Positions 25,072 through 32,235 of a DNA stretch of 32,235 bases are shown piece after piece. The notes under the pieces are model-generated. The model was not told the origin of the DNA, ran no database searches, and worked only from the letters and a program-made list of their open reading frames with translations. The position numbers and the translations under genes were made by a program. Position 1 is the first letter of the stretch, and each line of letters starts with the position of its first letter. The stretch comes from Pseudoalteromonas holothuriae (GTDB lineage: Bacteria > Pseudomonadota > Gammaproteobacteria > Enterobacterales > Alteromonadaceae), in contig NZ_CAMAPC010000024.1 of the NCBI RefSeq assembly GCF_945859825.1, forward strand, positions 1 to 32,235. Reading direction: 5' to 3'.

Positions 25072-26406
25072 TCAGCCTCTAGGCAGCATGTCTGACAAGA
25101 GCATCGCAATACCCAAAAATGACATAAACCCTGCAATATCAGTGATGGTTGTCAATACAATGGAAGAGGATTGTGCTGGGTCCATCCCGAATTTTTTTAA
25201 TGCGATAGGAACAATGGCACCTGCGGTGCAGGCAATCGCAAGCGAAGATACCATTGCCAGCGCTATCACTAAAGAAAGCCCGACAGAGCCACTCCAAAAA
25301 TAGACCGCAATCGAACAGGTAATTGCGATGGCTATGCCATTGAGGCATCCAGCTATCAGTTCCTTGAGCATGATTTTTGTTAAGTGGCGAGTTGTGATCT
25401 CTCTAAGAGTGAGTCCACGCATGGTGACGGCTAAAGCTTGTGCGCCAGCATTGCCCGATTGACCAGCAGCAACAGGCAATAAAATGGCCAGTGCAGTAAT
25501 TTCTGAAATAAGCCCTTCAAAGGCACCCACAACAGCGGCAGCCGCAAATGCGGTCAATAAATTGATTTGTAGCCAAGGTAAGCGCTTTTTGACCGCAAAA
25601 AAACTACTCGATAGTGCCCGTTCTTCTTTACTTACACCTACCATGGTTTGCATATCGGTGGCTAAATCTTCCTTAGTTGATTGATAAATATCAAAAAAAC
25701 GAATAGCCCCTATCAATTGTTTATGCGCATCGACAACTGGAATAGCACTGCTACGGTGTCCCTCAAATCGCTCAATCACCATGTCCTTACTATCTAATGC
25801 ATCAAAGGTTGATTGCACAGGTTTAAGTAGCGAGCCCAGTGTTGAGTCTAGTGAACTTATTACTAACTCAGATAAGCGAACTTCGCCAATGATACTTTGT
25901 TGTTCGTCAATGATGTAGATAATCTCTTCAGCTTTAGCGCTTCGCTGTCGTAGTTTTTGTAATGCAGTTTTAACTTCAGTATCAGCATAAAAACAAATGA
26001 TATTGGTTGTCATCATGCGTGCTGCGGTATCATCTGGATAAGCCAATAGTTCGTTATATTCTGCGGCTACTTCTGGGTGTGTTTGCTCAAATGCAGCGAT
26101 AATACGCGCAAACTCTTGCTCGGGTAACCTGCTTAAAAGTGCGACTGCAATGTGACTATCAATACCAAACAACACGTCGATTGCCATTGCATCGGGCAGT
26201 GCAATAAATATTTTCTCACAAAGACCTGCGGGGATATATCGCCACAGATTAACAACCACGGAGCTAGGCTGATCTGAAAGTAAACTCGCGCTTTCTTTTG
26301 CCGATAGGTTTTCAATGAAGCGTACACTTTTATATGGAAAATTTGCAATGTATTCTTTATTTAGCAACTGTATTGTATCAATCAAATTCACAGAATTTGG
26401 CGTCAT
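25072..26406 (-). CDS. mgtE: MgtE Mg2+ channel
   Basis: A full-length (444-residue) MgtE. A superhelical N domain (about 1-125) is followed by a CBS pair (about 130-250, SSLDSTLGSLLKP, HRSSAIPVVDAHKQLIGAI), a plug helix, and about five membrane helices (about 275-444). The membrane part has the conserved LPVAAGQSGNAGAQALAVTMRGL region (split here only by description) and the final-helix segment VLTTITDIAGFMSF, whose Asp423 corresponds by pattern to the pore aspartate of Thermus MgtE. In known MgtE the N and CBS domains close the pore when cytosolic Mg2+ is high. AGGGA precedes the ATG at 26406. It is last in a three-gene operon, 9 bases after the MgtE-like soluble gene. Confidence 0.95.
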   Translation of the reverse strand: MTPNSVNLIDTIQLLNKEYIANFPYKSVRFIENLSAKESASLLSDQPSSVVVNLWRYIPAGLCEKIFIALPDAMAIDVLFGIDSHIAVALLSRLPEQEFARIIAAFEQTHPEVAAEYNELLAYPDDTAARMMTTNIICFYADTEVKTALQKLRQRSAKAEEIIYIIDEQQSIIGEVRLSELVISSLDSTLGSLLKPVQSTFDALDSKDMVIERFEGHRSSAIPVVDAHKQLIGAIRFFDIYQSTKEDLATDMQTMVGVSKEERALSSSFFAVKKRLPWLQINLLTAFAAAAVVGAFEGLISEITALAILLPVAAGQSGNAGAQALAVTMRGLTLREITTRHLTKIMLKELIAGCLNGIAIAITCSIAVYFWSGSVGLSLVIALAMVSSLAIACTAGAIVPIALKKFGMDPAQSSSIVLTTITDIAGFMSFLGIAMLLSDMLPRG

Positions 26407-26415
26407 AAGATTTCC

Positions 26416-27255
26416 CTAAACTTTTTTTATCTTACTTGAAGCTGCATTAATTGGTTGCGTTAACTCAACCATGCTGGCGATGGTGTCACCATAAACGCCA
26501 AATAAATCTTCAGAAATAGATGTAATTTTAGAATTACCCTCATTACTGACGGCTTTAAAACGCCTTAGTTTTGAGTAATGGAGCACGCCCATAAATTCTT
26601 TTTGCTTGTTTTCAACAGCAACACAATCATGATGTTTCCAAAGCTCTAACTGCATTGTGCTATTTAAATCCATACTAGCGCGAATAGAAGTAGGTTTATG
26701 TTTGATTAATGTATTGACACGTATTTGCTGTTCAGACTGTAATATATCACCAATAAAAACAGTGCCTTGTAGTATTTTGTTTTTATTAACAACATAAACC
26801 CACTGTAAATATGTATATTGTCGAGACTTTAATCGAATAAGCAACTCTTCTACTTTCATATGGCTGTCGGCAACTAATACATTAGTCTCTATCATTGAGC
26901 CAATGGTGTATTCTGGATAAGCCACGAGCATTCTAGATAAAGGCTGCTTTCTTGGCGGTAATTGGTTAATAAAGGAGTCTTGCAGTGGTTTTTCTGTATG
27001 ACGCAGAATGCTTGCTAAATCAGCAAGCTCCATGGTATTAACCAATAACTTTATTTGCGCCTCAGGGAGGTGTATTAATAGCTTCGCTGCAACACTTGCA
27101 ATCATAGATTTGAGCACTTTAACGGCTGTTTGCGGGGGAGCGAGAGCAAGCACTTCCGCGGCATGCTCGATATTGACTAATTCTAACTTGCGAGCCGCAG
27201 CTGTTGTTTCTGACTCAAGAAAATGCAGAGTGAGGGCGAGCATCGCTTGAGTCAT
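26416..27255 (-). CDS. Soluble MgtE-N/CBS protein without membrane domain
   Basis: A 279-residue protein that aligns by pattern to the cytosolic half of MgtE: a helical N domain (about 1-125, including HAAEVLALAPPQTAVKVLKSM and LADLASILRHTE), then a CBS pair (about 130-245, YPEYTIGSMIETNVLVAD and KHHDCVAVENKQKEFMGVLHY). It stops with a polar tail and no membrane helix; the stop is not followed by a decayed pore sequence, since the intact mgtE starts 9 bases later. I infer a Mg2+- or nucleotide-sensing partner of the neighbouring MgtE or of the MscS-like channel. The start is the ATG at 27255, sharing ATGA with the MscS-like stop, so translation is probably coupled; a TTG at 27261 is less likely. 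Confidence 0.85.
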   Translation of the reverse strand: MTQAMLALTLHFLESETTAAARKLELVNIEHAAEVLALAPPQTAVKVLKSMIASVAAKLLIHLPEAQIKLLVNTMELADLASILRHTEKPLQDSFINQLPPRKQPLSRMLVAYPEYTIGSMIETNVLVADSHMKVEELLIRLKSRQYTYLQWVYVVNKNKILQGTVFIGDILQSEQQIRVNTLIKHKPTSIRASMDLNSTMQLELWKHHDCVAVENKQKEFMGVLHYSKLRRFKAVSNEGNSKITSISEDLFGVYGDTIASMVELTQPINAASSKIKKV

Positions 27256-28109
27256 GAACAAGTCCGCTTATCTAAAGTTTCTGATACATCATGGCCTATT
27301 ATTACCTCGCAAGGCGAGTCATTATAAATTTTTCCGGGTAATAATATACGACCATTGGCTGTTTCAAGTTCCAGTATAGTTTGATTAAAGCGTAAGATTT
27401 TACCTTCATAGCCCCCTATTTTTATGTATTCACCAATATTTAAATGTTTAATCGCTTGACGAGAACCGACTAAGTTTTTGACAAAATCACGATTTCCTAA
27501 ACCAAATGCCAGTGAAATACCAAAGCTAAATACAGCTACTTCAACAATAATAAGTGTTTTAATAAATTGAATATTGACGCCGAGTTGCTCAATACCTACG
27601 ACAATGGCGATACTAATTATGACCCATTTTGTGATAAGGCCAATGCGTGCACCATGCTTTAATCCGGTACTTTGTGCGGTCGCTTCAGCCATTGAGCGGC
27701 TAATATTACCAATAACAAAACCAGCAAACACGATAAAGACGCCAGCCAGTAAATTTGGAAAATAGCTGAGTAACTCACGCAGCCAAGTTGCAATAAAATC
27801 TACGCCTAAGCTAGATAAAGCAGCAGCGGCAAAGAAAACCATGACGACCCAAAATATGACTCGACTTATAAGGGCTGCAAGTTGTGGTTGTATACTCAGT
27901 TGTGATTTAAGTGAAAGTCCGATAGCCAATCGATTAATGAGTTTTCCAAGAAAAACTACAACCGTTAGGGTTAATCGCGATAGCAAAGAAGCAATTAACC
28001 AGCCGATTAGCAATAACAGCAGCGCACCTATAACTTGCGGTACATAGGATACTAAATACCCTGCTAATTGTTCGTAGTTATTTTTTAATATGGCTTCCCA
28101 TTTAAGCAT
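27252..28109 (-). CDS. Small MscS-like mechanosensitive channel (conserved TM-helix type)
   Basis: An inner-membrane protein of 285 residues. Four or five hydrophobic helices (about 20-45, 50-68, 78-103, 115-140, 160-215) belong to the conserved TM-helix type found in CmpX-like channels rather than classical MscS. A pore-helix-like FGISLAFGLGNRDFVKNLV and a short MscS beta domain (NIGEYIKIGGYEGKI, ETANGRILLPGKIY) follow. The large C-terminal alpha/beta cage of MscS is missing; the protein ends soon after HDVSETLDKRTCS. AGGA stands seven bases before the ATG at 28109. It is first gene of the operon with the MgtE-N/CBS protein (ATGA overlap) and mgtE. The partnership suggests osmotic/ion balance. 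Confidence 0.9.
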   Translation of the reverse strand: MLKWEAILKNNYEQLAGYLVSYVPQVIGALLLLLIGWLIASLLSRLTLTVVVFLGKLINRLAIGLSLKSQLSIQPQLAALISRVIFWVVMVFFAAAALSSLGVDFIATWLRELLSYFPNLLAGVFIVFAGFVIGNISRSMAEATAQSTGLKHGARIGLITKWVIISIAIVVGIEQLGVNIQFIKTLIIVEVAVFSFGISLAFGLGNRDFVKNLVGSRQAIKHLNIGEYIKIGGYEGKILRFNQTILELETANGRILLPGKIYNDSPCEVIIGHDVSETLDKRTCS

Positions 28110-28295
28110 GCCAGTATCCTGTGGTTTCGATAAGGTGCGGTATATTTATGCAGTGTCACATAATATTAGTTGTTTGTCTTTTTAGTTGAGTGTGCTGTAC
28201 TTCATCTTTATTTAAAAGTGTAGTTCATACAATGAGAAAAATATCATGAGTGTTTACTTTGGGCGTTATAGCATGCTAATTCATCACAATAATGA

Positions 28296-28314
28296 TTGTG
28301 CTGGTGTAGCACAA
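28296..28314 (+). promoter_or_regulatory. Hairpin abutting the DUF21 start codon
   Basis: TTGTGCT (28296-28302) pairs perfectly with AGCACAA (28308-28314) around a GGTGT loop. The last paired A is the first base of the ATG at 28314, and the loop holds the only Shine-Dalgarno-like sequence (GGTG). It could control translation initiation. Confidence 0.45.
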
Positions 28315-29360
28315 TGAGCACTTTATTAGCTGCCAGTGTCGATATTTTCATATGGTTAGGGATAGTGGTTTGTGTTTTACACAGCGCTGTGTTCTCAGGT
28401 TTAAATCTAGCGTTTTTTAGCATGAGTCGATTGCAACTTGAGGTAGAATTTAAACAAGGTAACGAAACTGCTAAGAAAATACTGACCTTAAGAGAGGATG
28501 CCAACTTTTTACTTGCGACGATTCTTTGGGGTAATGTGTCTATTAACGTACTGTTGACGTTGCTCTCTGATTCTATTCTTGCGGGTGCGTATTCATTTGT
28601 CTTTTCAGCTGTGGTGATTACATTTTTAGGTGAAATTTTTCCGCAAGCCTACTTTTCTAGAAATGCACTCAAAATGGCCTCAATGCTCACTCCGGTGATC
28701 CGCTTTTACCAAAAGGTTCTTTATTTGGTTGCGCGACCAACGGCTATATTACTCGATGGTTGGCTTGGCAAAGAGGGGATCACGTACTTCAGAGAAGAAG
28801 AGTTAAAAGCAATTATAACTGCCCATGCAGAAGCGAACGAAGCAGATCTTGTTCAAGTTGAAGGGGTGGGTGCATTAAATTTTTTAGAGATAGATAAAAT
28901 TTCAGTGATGGAAGAGGGTGAAGTGCTAGACCCAAAAAGTGTAGTTGCACTGCCTTGTAAATTGGACTTACCTATTATACCTGATAGTCAAAGTACAGAA
29001 GGTAAAGCATTTATAAATAGCGTGAATGTTTCTGGCCATAAGTGGGCGGTATTAACAAATCAAAAAGGGGTGCCGCAATTAGTATTGGATGTTGATGGTT
29101 ATTTGAGAACATTTATTAACGAAACTTCAACTAATATTGACCCTTACTCATTTTGCCATCGGCCTGTAATTATTAAAGATGAAGCATGCACATTGGGTGA
29201 AGCGCTTAGTATGCTAAAGCATGCTTCTAAGCTTGAAGAATCATCTACGGATGTACTTAATCATGACCTTGTTTTAGTTTGGACGACGTCAGAACAACGA
29301 GTGATCACAGGTGCTGATGTATTGGGACGTTTGTTAAAAGGCATAGGTAACTTTGAATAG
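28314..29360 (+). CDS. DUF21 (CNNM-type) membrane protein
   Basis: A 348-residue protein with a DUF21 transmembrane domain (about 1-165): HSAVFSGLNLAFFSMSRLQLEVE, then NFLLATILWGNVSINVLLTLL and FLGEIFPQAYFSRNA, the hallmark segments of CNNM/CorC-like transporters. A cytosolic part follows (about 165-345) in the place of a CBS pair; its two halves (PCKLDLPIIPDSQ.., HRPVIIKDEACTLGEALSML) are only weakly CBS-like, and there is no CorC_HlyC domain. Some CNNM relatives export Mg2+, so its place opposite an MgtE operon fits Mg2+ homeostasis; this is inference. The start is the ATG at 28314; the upstream TTG at 28296 is part of a hairpin. It is divergent from the MscS-like operon across 204 bases. 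Confidence 0.87.
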   Translation: MSTLLAASVDIFIWLGIVVCVLHSAVFSGLNLAFFSMSRLQLEVEFKQGNETAKKILTLREDANFLLATILWGNVSINVLLTLLSDSILAGAYSFVFSAVVITFLGEIFPQAYFSRNALKMASMLTPVIRFYQKVLYLVARPTAILLDGWLGKEGITYFREEELKAIITAHAEANEADLVQVEGVGALNFLEIDKISVMEEGEVLDPKSVVALPCKLDLPIIPDSQSTEGKAFINSVNVSGHKWAVLTNQKGVPQLVLDVDGYLRTFINETSTNIDPYSFCHRPVIIKDEACTLGEALSMLKHASKLEESSTDVLNHDLVLVWTTSEQRVITGADVLGRLLKGIGNFE

Positions 29361-29532
29361 CTCTCACTGTAAACACGTTATGAGCATAAATGGCGATCAA
29401 ACTAAGCGTGTTTTGTAGTAGAATATGCGCACTCAGACTAAGGTACTGCTGCTGTATAAAAAGCTTTTAGTACCCCATGTTTTATAAAAGCATGAGTTAT
29501 ATTAAAAAGTACATTTATTACAGGTGGTTAGA

Positions 29533-30477
29533 ATGGCAATACAGTGGTTTCCTGGGCATATGAATAAGGCTCGTAATGAGATTAAAGAGATCATGCCGCA
29601 GATGGATGTGATCATTGAAGTGCTGGATGCACGTATTCCTTACAGTAGTGAAAACCCGATGGTGTCGGCTTTGCGTGGCGATAAGCCGGTCATCAAAATA
29701 CTAAATAAAGCAGATTTGGCTGACCCAGACTTGACGCAGCAATGGATGCAGTACTTTGAACAAGATAGTGGCGTAAAAGCCATTGCATTTGGTCATGATA
29801 AAGCCGCAGAAGTACATAAAATTAATGAATTATGTAAAAAGCTAGCACCGCATAAGGTGGGTGCAGATAAGCAACTTAAAGCGATGATCATGGGTATTCC
29901 TAACGTGGGTAAGTCAACGCTGATTAATATTTTAGCTGGGCGCATTGTAGCCAAAACTGGAAATGAGCCCGCGGTGACCAAAGCGCAACAACGTATTAAG
30001 CTAGATGATGGCATTATGTTATACGATACACCGGGTATGCTTTGGCCTAAAGTCGAAAATGAAAATTCAGGTTATCGTTTAGCCGCAACGGGCGCTATTA
30101 GAGACACCGCCATTGAGTATGAAGAAGTGGCAAGCTACACCGCAGAATATCTTATACAAGCATACCCTGAGCTGCTCAAAGCACGTTACAAAATAGTGGA
30201 GCTACCAGAGCACGACTGGGAATTTATGGAGATGGCAGGCAAAAAACGCGGCTGTATTCGTGGCGGGAATCAAATTGATACCCATAAAATGTCTGAAATC
30301 TTAATTAACGAGTTACGTGACGCGATTATTGGTCGTATTACCATGGAAACGCCACAGATGCGTGAAGAAGAAGAAGTGATGGTTGCGCAGTTGCGTGAAG
30401 CTGCTGAGGCGAAAAAAGCGGCAAAAGAAGATGAGAAAAAACAGCGTCGAGCTCGTGCGCGCAAAAACAGGCGGTAA
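29533..30477 (+). CDS. ylqF: Ribosome-assembly GTPase YlqF/RbgA
   Basis: A 314-residue circularly permuted GTPase of the YlqF/RbgA group, which acts late in large-subunit assembly in Bacillus. The permuted motif order is visible: G4 NKAD at 58-61, then G1 GIPNVGKST at 121-129, and G3 DTPGMLWP at 165-172. The opening IQWFPGHMNKARNEIKEIMP is the family signature. The C-terminus is an RNA-binding-type helical domain ending in a strongly basic tail (KKQRRARARKNRR). The start is the ATG at 29533 with AGGTGG upstream; the GTG at 29524 is less likely. It ends 11 bases from the convergent cyclase gene. Confidence 0.96.
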   Translation: MAIQWFPGHMNKARNEIKEIMPQMDVIIEVLDARIPYSSENPMVSALRGDKPVIKILNKADLADPDLTQQWMQYFEQDSGVKAIAFGHDKAAEVHKINELCKKLAPHKVGADKQLKAMIMGIPNVGKSTLINILAGRIVAKTGNEPAVTKAQQRIKLDDGIMLYDTPGMLWPKVENENSGYRLAATGAIRDTAIEYEEVASYTAEYLIQAYPELLKARYKIVELPEHDWEFMEMAGKKRGCIRGGNQIDTHKMSEILINELRDAIIGRITMETPQMREEEEVMVAQLREAAEAKKAAKEDEKKQRRARARKNRR

Positions 30478-30488
30478 GTGTGTCTGCG

Positions 30489-31904
30489 CTATGCAGCAAG
30501 TTCACTTCTATCGCGTCCTAGCCTTTTTGCTCGGTAAAGCGCATCATCTGCACGTTTAATAAAGTCATCTTCTGATTCTTGGGGTTGGTATTGAGCAACC
30601 CCGATACTGATGGTGATAGATACTTCGCAATCACACGTAGCTAAAGCAGTACGCAAACGCTCACTGAGTTGTTCTGCATGTTTTATGGAAGAGTTTGGCA
30701 TTAGAATCATAAACTCCTCTCCACCCCAACGGCATAAAATATCGTTATTACGAGCAACAGATTTGCATAGCTTAGCAAAGTGCTTTAGTACTTGGTCGCC
30801 AACCAAATGCCCATACTGGTCGTTTACTTGTTTAAAGTGATCAATATCTAACAACAATAAACTCAAAGGGACTCTGCTGTTTTGTGCTCGTTGTATATGG
30901 CGCTGCAATTGTGGTTCAAAAGCTTGACGATTTAAAACATTACATAGCTTGTCAGTCAGAGCAATGGACTCTAAACGTGTTTGATATTGATTAAATGTCA
31001 GTTGTGCAATAGCGAGAATACACAGAGTAATAACACCACCGAGTAATAGATTTGCAAACAAAGCATCGGTTAAACTGGTTTCAGGGGTGAACGTTTGTTC
31101 GACCATTAAGTGCCAGCCTAAATCAGGTATATAGCGGCTGTTTATGAGTCGCTGTACTCCTTGCTTATTGATTGAAAATTTATAGTGTGGCCGACTTATT
31201 ATCTCGCTATGGTGCGAGGCAAACTCAGACGCTAAAGTGTGGTTTGGTAGTTTTGATTGGTTATAAAAAATTAACCTGCCTTGATGATCTGCAAAGTAAA
31301 TTTTTCGTTTATATTGCTGCTGGTAATGTGTAATAAGTTGCTGCAAGTCACTGAGTTGAATACCAACCCCAGTGACACCTAATAGTGCGTTGTTAACTAT
31401 AATTTTATGATTAACATAGACTATTGGACTAAAGTTATCCTGTGGTGAAGCATCAACATTCAAGACGTAATCACGTTGCGACTCTTCAATAGTAGCCTTG
31501 TACCAATCAGACTCGGGTGAACTAAAATTAAGCTGGTGTGCTTGACCATCAAAGTGATAATAAGTCTGAGTGCTATGATCGACTAAAAAGCTGGTTTTAC
31601 TTTTAAACAATGTTTTAGTCTTGTTTAAAAAAGCAAATAACTGCTCGCTATTAGCACTGCCATTTTTAAGCCATAAGTGTATAAAATGATTTTGCGCCAT
31701 ACTTTGGGCAACATAAATGGGGCCTTGTAACTGCTTTTGCAAATCAGTACTGATGACATGGCTGGTGAGGGGAAGCGTTTCATCGATAATCCCTTCACTC
31801 AGTGAATTATGTGCCATATGAAAGCTAAACCAGCTCGTAAAAGTAAACCCAGCTAATAACAACAAGGTCAAAGTAATGTTACAGCGGCGTCGAGCATGGT
31901 CCAT
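30489..31904 (-). CDS. Membrane diguanylate cyclase (dCache-GGDEF)
   Basis: A 471-residue inner-membrane enzyme making cyclic di-GMP from two GTP. First helix about 10-30; a periplasmic Cache sensor (about 35-280, with SDWYKATIEE and GVTGVGIQLSDL); second helix about 285-305; GGDEF domain about 325-468. The catalytic loop is intact (GGEEF, 394-398), the metal/nucleotide motif LLLDIDHFKQVND is present, and Arg385-x-x-Asp388 five residues before GGEEF is a canonical inhibitory I-site, so product inhibition is expected. The Cache ligand is unknown; the amino-acid motif seen in the chemoreceptor at 4870 is not evident. The ATG at 31904 lacks a clear ribosome site. It is convergent with ylqF. Confidence 0.95.
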   Translation of the reverse strand: MDHARRRCNITLTLLLLAGFTFTSWFSFHMAHNSLSEGIIDETLPLTSHVISTDLQKQLQGPIYVAQSMAQNHFIHLWLKNGSANSEQLFAFLNKTKTLFKSKTSFLVDHSTQTYYHFDGQAHQLNFSSPESDWYKATIEESQRDYVLNVDASPQDNFSPIVYVNHKIIVNNALLGVTGVGIQLSDLQQLITHYQQQYKRKIYFADHQGRLIFYNQSKLPNHTLASEFASHHSEIISRPHYKFSINKQGVQRLINSRYIPDLGWHLMVEQTFTPETSLTDALFANLLLGGVITLCILAIAQLTFNQYQTRLESIALTDKLCNVLNRQAFEPQLQRHIQRAQNSRVPLSLLLLDIDHFKQVNDQYGHLVGDQVLKHFAKLCKSVARNNDILCRWGGEEFMILMPNSSIKHAEQLSERLRTALATCDCEVSITISIGVAQYQPQESEDDFIKRADDALYRAKRLGRDRSELAA

Positions 31905-32010
31905 GGGTATTATTGTTATTCACGCTTGAAGTGGCAAGCATAATACAGTGTGTCGTTTTTATAGTCGATTACAGTCAATTACAGCTATAAAAATAGTTGT
32001 TTGGAAGTAA

Positions 32011-32033
32011 AAAAAGCCCACAAGGGGCTTTTT
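32011..32033. terminator. Bidirectional intrinsic terminator
   Basis: AAAAAGCCC and GGGCTTTTT form a perfect 9-base stem around ACAAG, with U-runs on both strands. It lies 107 bases upstream of the cyclase start, so it more likely ends transcripts of genes outside the window to the right (minus strand) or insulates the cyclase promoter. Confidence 0.85.
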
Positions 32034-32235
32034 AGTATCATATCTACCGTCACCGATATGAGCAATGTAGCAAGTAAAATAGTGAGTAAGTTAATATGTT
32101 TGTATCAAGGGGCGTTGTTACAAACAGACTTAACCTTTGGCTGTTTACGTGCGCCACACGTGTGTTTCAGGGTCGAGAAACAATATGAATTACCTAACAA
32201 AGCGAGCCGTCAATCTCGCCTTGTTGAGATTGATT
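32034..32235. other. Non-coding window end with several inverted repeats
   Basis: No convincing gene was found here. It holds TGTTTGTA/TACAAACA (32097-32104 and 32119-32126), the 10-base palindrome CACACGTGTG (32155-32164), AACAAAGCGAG/CTCGCCTTGTT (32196-32206 and 32215-32225, one mismatch) and TCAATCTC/GAGATTGA (32210-32217 and 32226-32233). The last two share bases and cannot form together. With the preceding 130 bases, which hold the cyclase promoter region and the terminator at 32011, this makes a 331-base gene-free stretch up to the window edge. Confidence 0.55.

Noticed and set aside
24971..25303. Plus-strand open frame opposite the end of mgtE
   Set aside because: It runs antisense through the conserved MgtE membrane domain, has low-complexity composition and no family resemblance.
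26416..27255. mgtE split by a frameshift or stop into two genes
   Set aside because: The downstream gene already encodes a complete MgtE with its own N and CBS domains and ribosome site, so the upstream gene is a separate paralogue, not a fragment of it.
28110..28313. Mg2+-sensing riboswitch between the mscS/mgtE operon and the DUF21 gene
   Set aside because: The region is only 204 bases, shared by two promoters, and shows no M-box-like set of helices; only the short hairpin at the DUF21 start is evident.
32192..32229. Integron attC site (ACCTAAC ... GTTGAGA)
   Set aside because: The first core site fits RYYYAAC, but the second fails GTTRRRY at its last base, the ends are not complementary beyond GTT, and 38 bases is too short for attC. 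No cassette or integrase is present.

Overview
The window looks like a chromosomal segment of a marine gammaproteobacterium of the Alteromonadales. Pseudoalteromonas or a close relative is my best guess, an inference from family recognition and the AT-leaning base composition, not from a database match. No rRNA, tRNA, CRISPR array, phage gene or transposase was seen. Genes are densely packed, with most intergenic gaps under 250 bases.

Layout. (1) 1-4.7 kb, all on the minus strand: catalase-peroxidase katG, a small VOC/glyoxalase-fold protein, a YbaN-type (DUF454) membrane protein and an outer-membrane porin. (2) 4.8-8 kb, plus strand: a dCache chemoreceptor with the residues of an amino-acid sensor, a block of nested palindromes, and a YeaD-type sugar-phosphate mutarotase. 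(3) 8.1-15.7 kb is rich in exported hydrolases: a 967-residue HExxH peptidase with a beta-propeller and a probable outer-membrane barrel; convergent to it a secreted trypsin-like protease with PKD and PPC domains; then a divergent lipoprotein pair, one with a transglutaminase-like fold plus TPRs, the other a two-lobed aspartic protease with a PDZ domain. (4) 15.8-20.1 kb: an RND efflux operon (periplasmic adaptor and inner-membrane pump) behind a large dyad that may be an operator. (5) 20.3-25 kb: oligopeptidase B, a small STAS/SpoIIAA-like protein, Dps on the opposite strand overlapping it tail to tail, a two-helix membrane peptide behind a promoter with two FNR-like boxes exactly 50 bp apart, and a hydrolase/yaeQ pair. 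(6) 25-29.4 kb: an ion-homeostasis cluster. A small MscS-like channel, a soluble MgtE-like protein without a membrane domain, and a full MgtE Mg2+ channel form one tightly packed minus-strand operon, divergent from a DUF21 (CNNM-type) membrane protein. (7) 29.5-32.2 kb: the ribosome-assembly GTPase YlqF/RbgA, a dCache-GGDEF diguanylate cyclase, a terminator, and about 200 bases of non-coding sequence rich in inverted repeats.

Functional themes are peroxide and iron protection (KatG, Dps), extracellular or envelope proteolysis followed by peptide breakdown (the secreted proteases and oligopeptidase B), sensing (chemoreceptor, cyclase), efflux, and Mg2+/osmotic balance. The least ordinary items are the MscS/MgtE-N/MgtE/DUF21 cluster with its membrane-less MgtE paralogue, the tandem FNR-like promoter of the small membrane peptide, and the divergent cysteine-type/aspartic-type lipoprotein pair.
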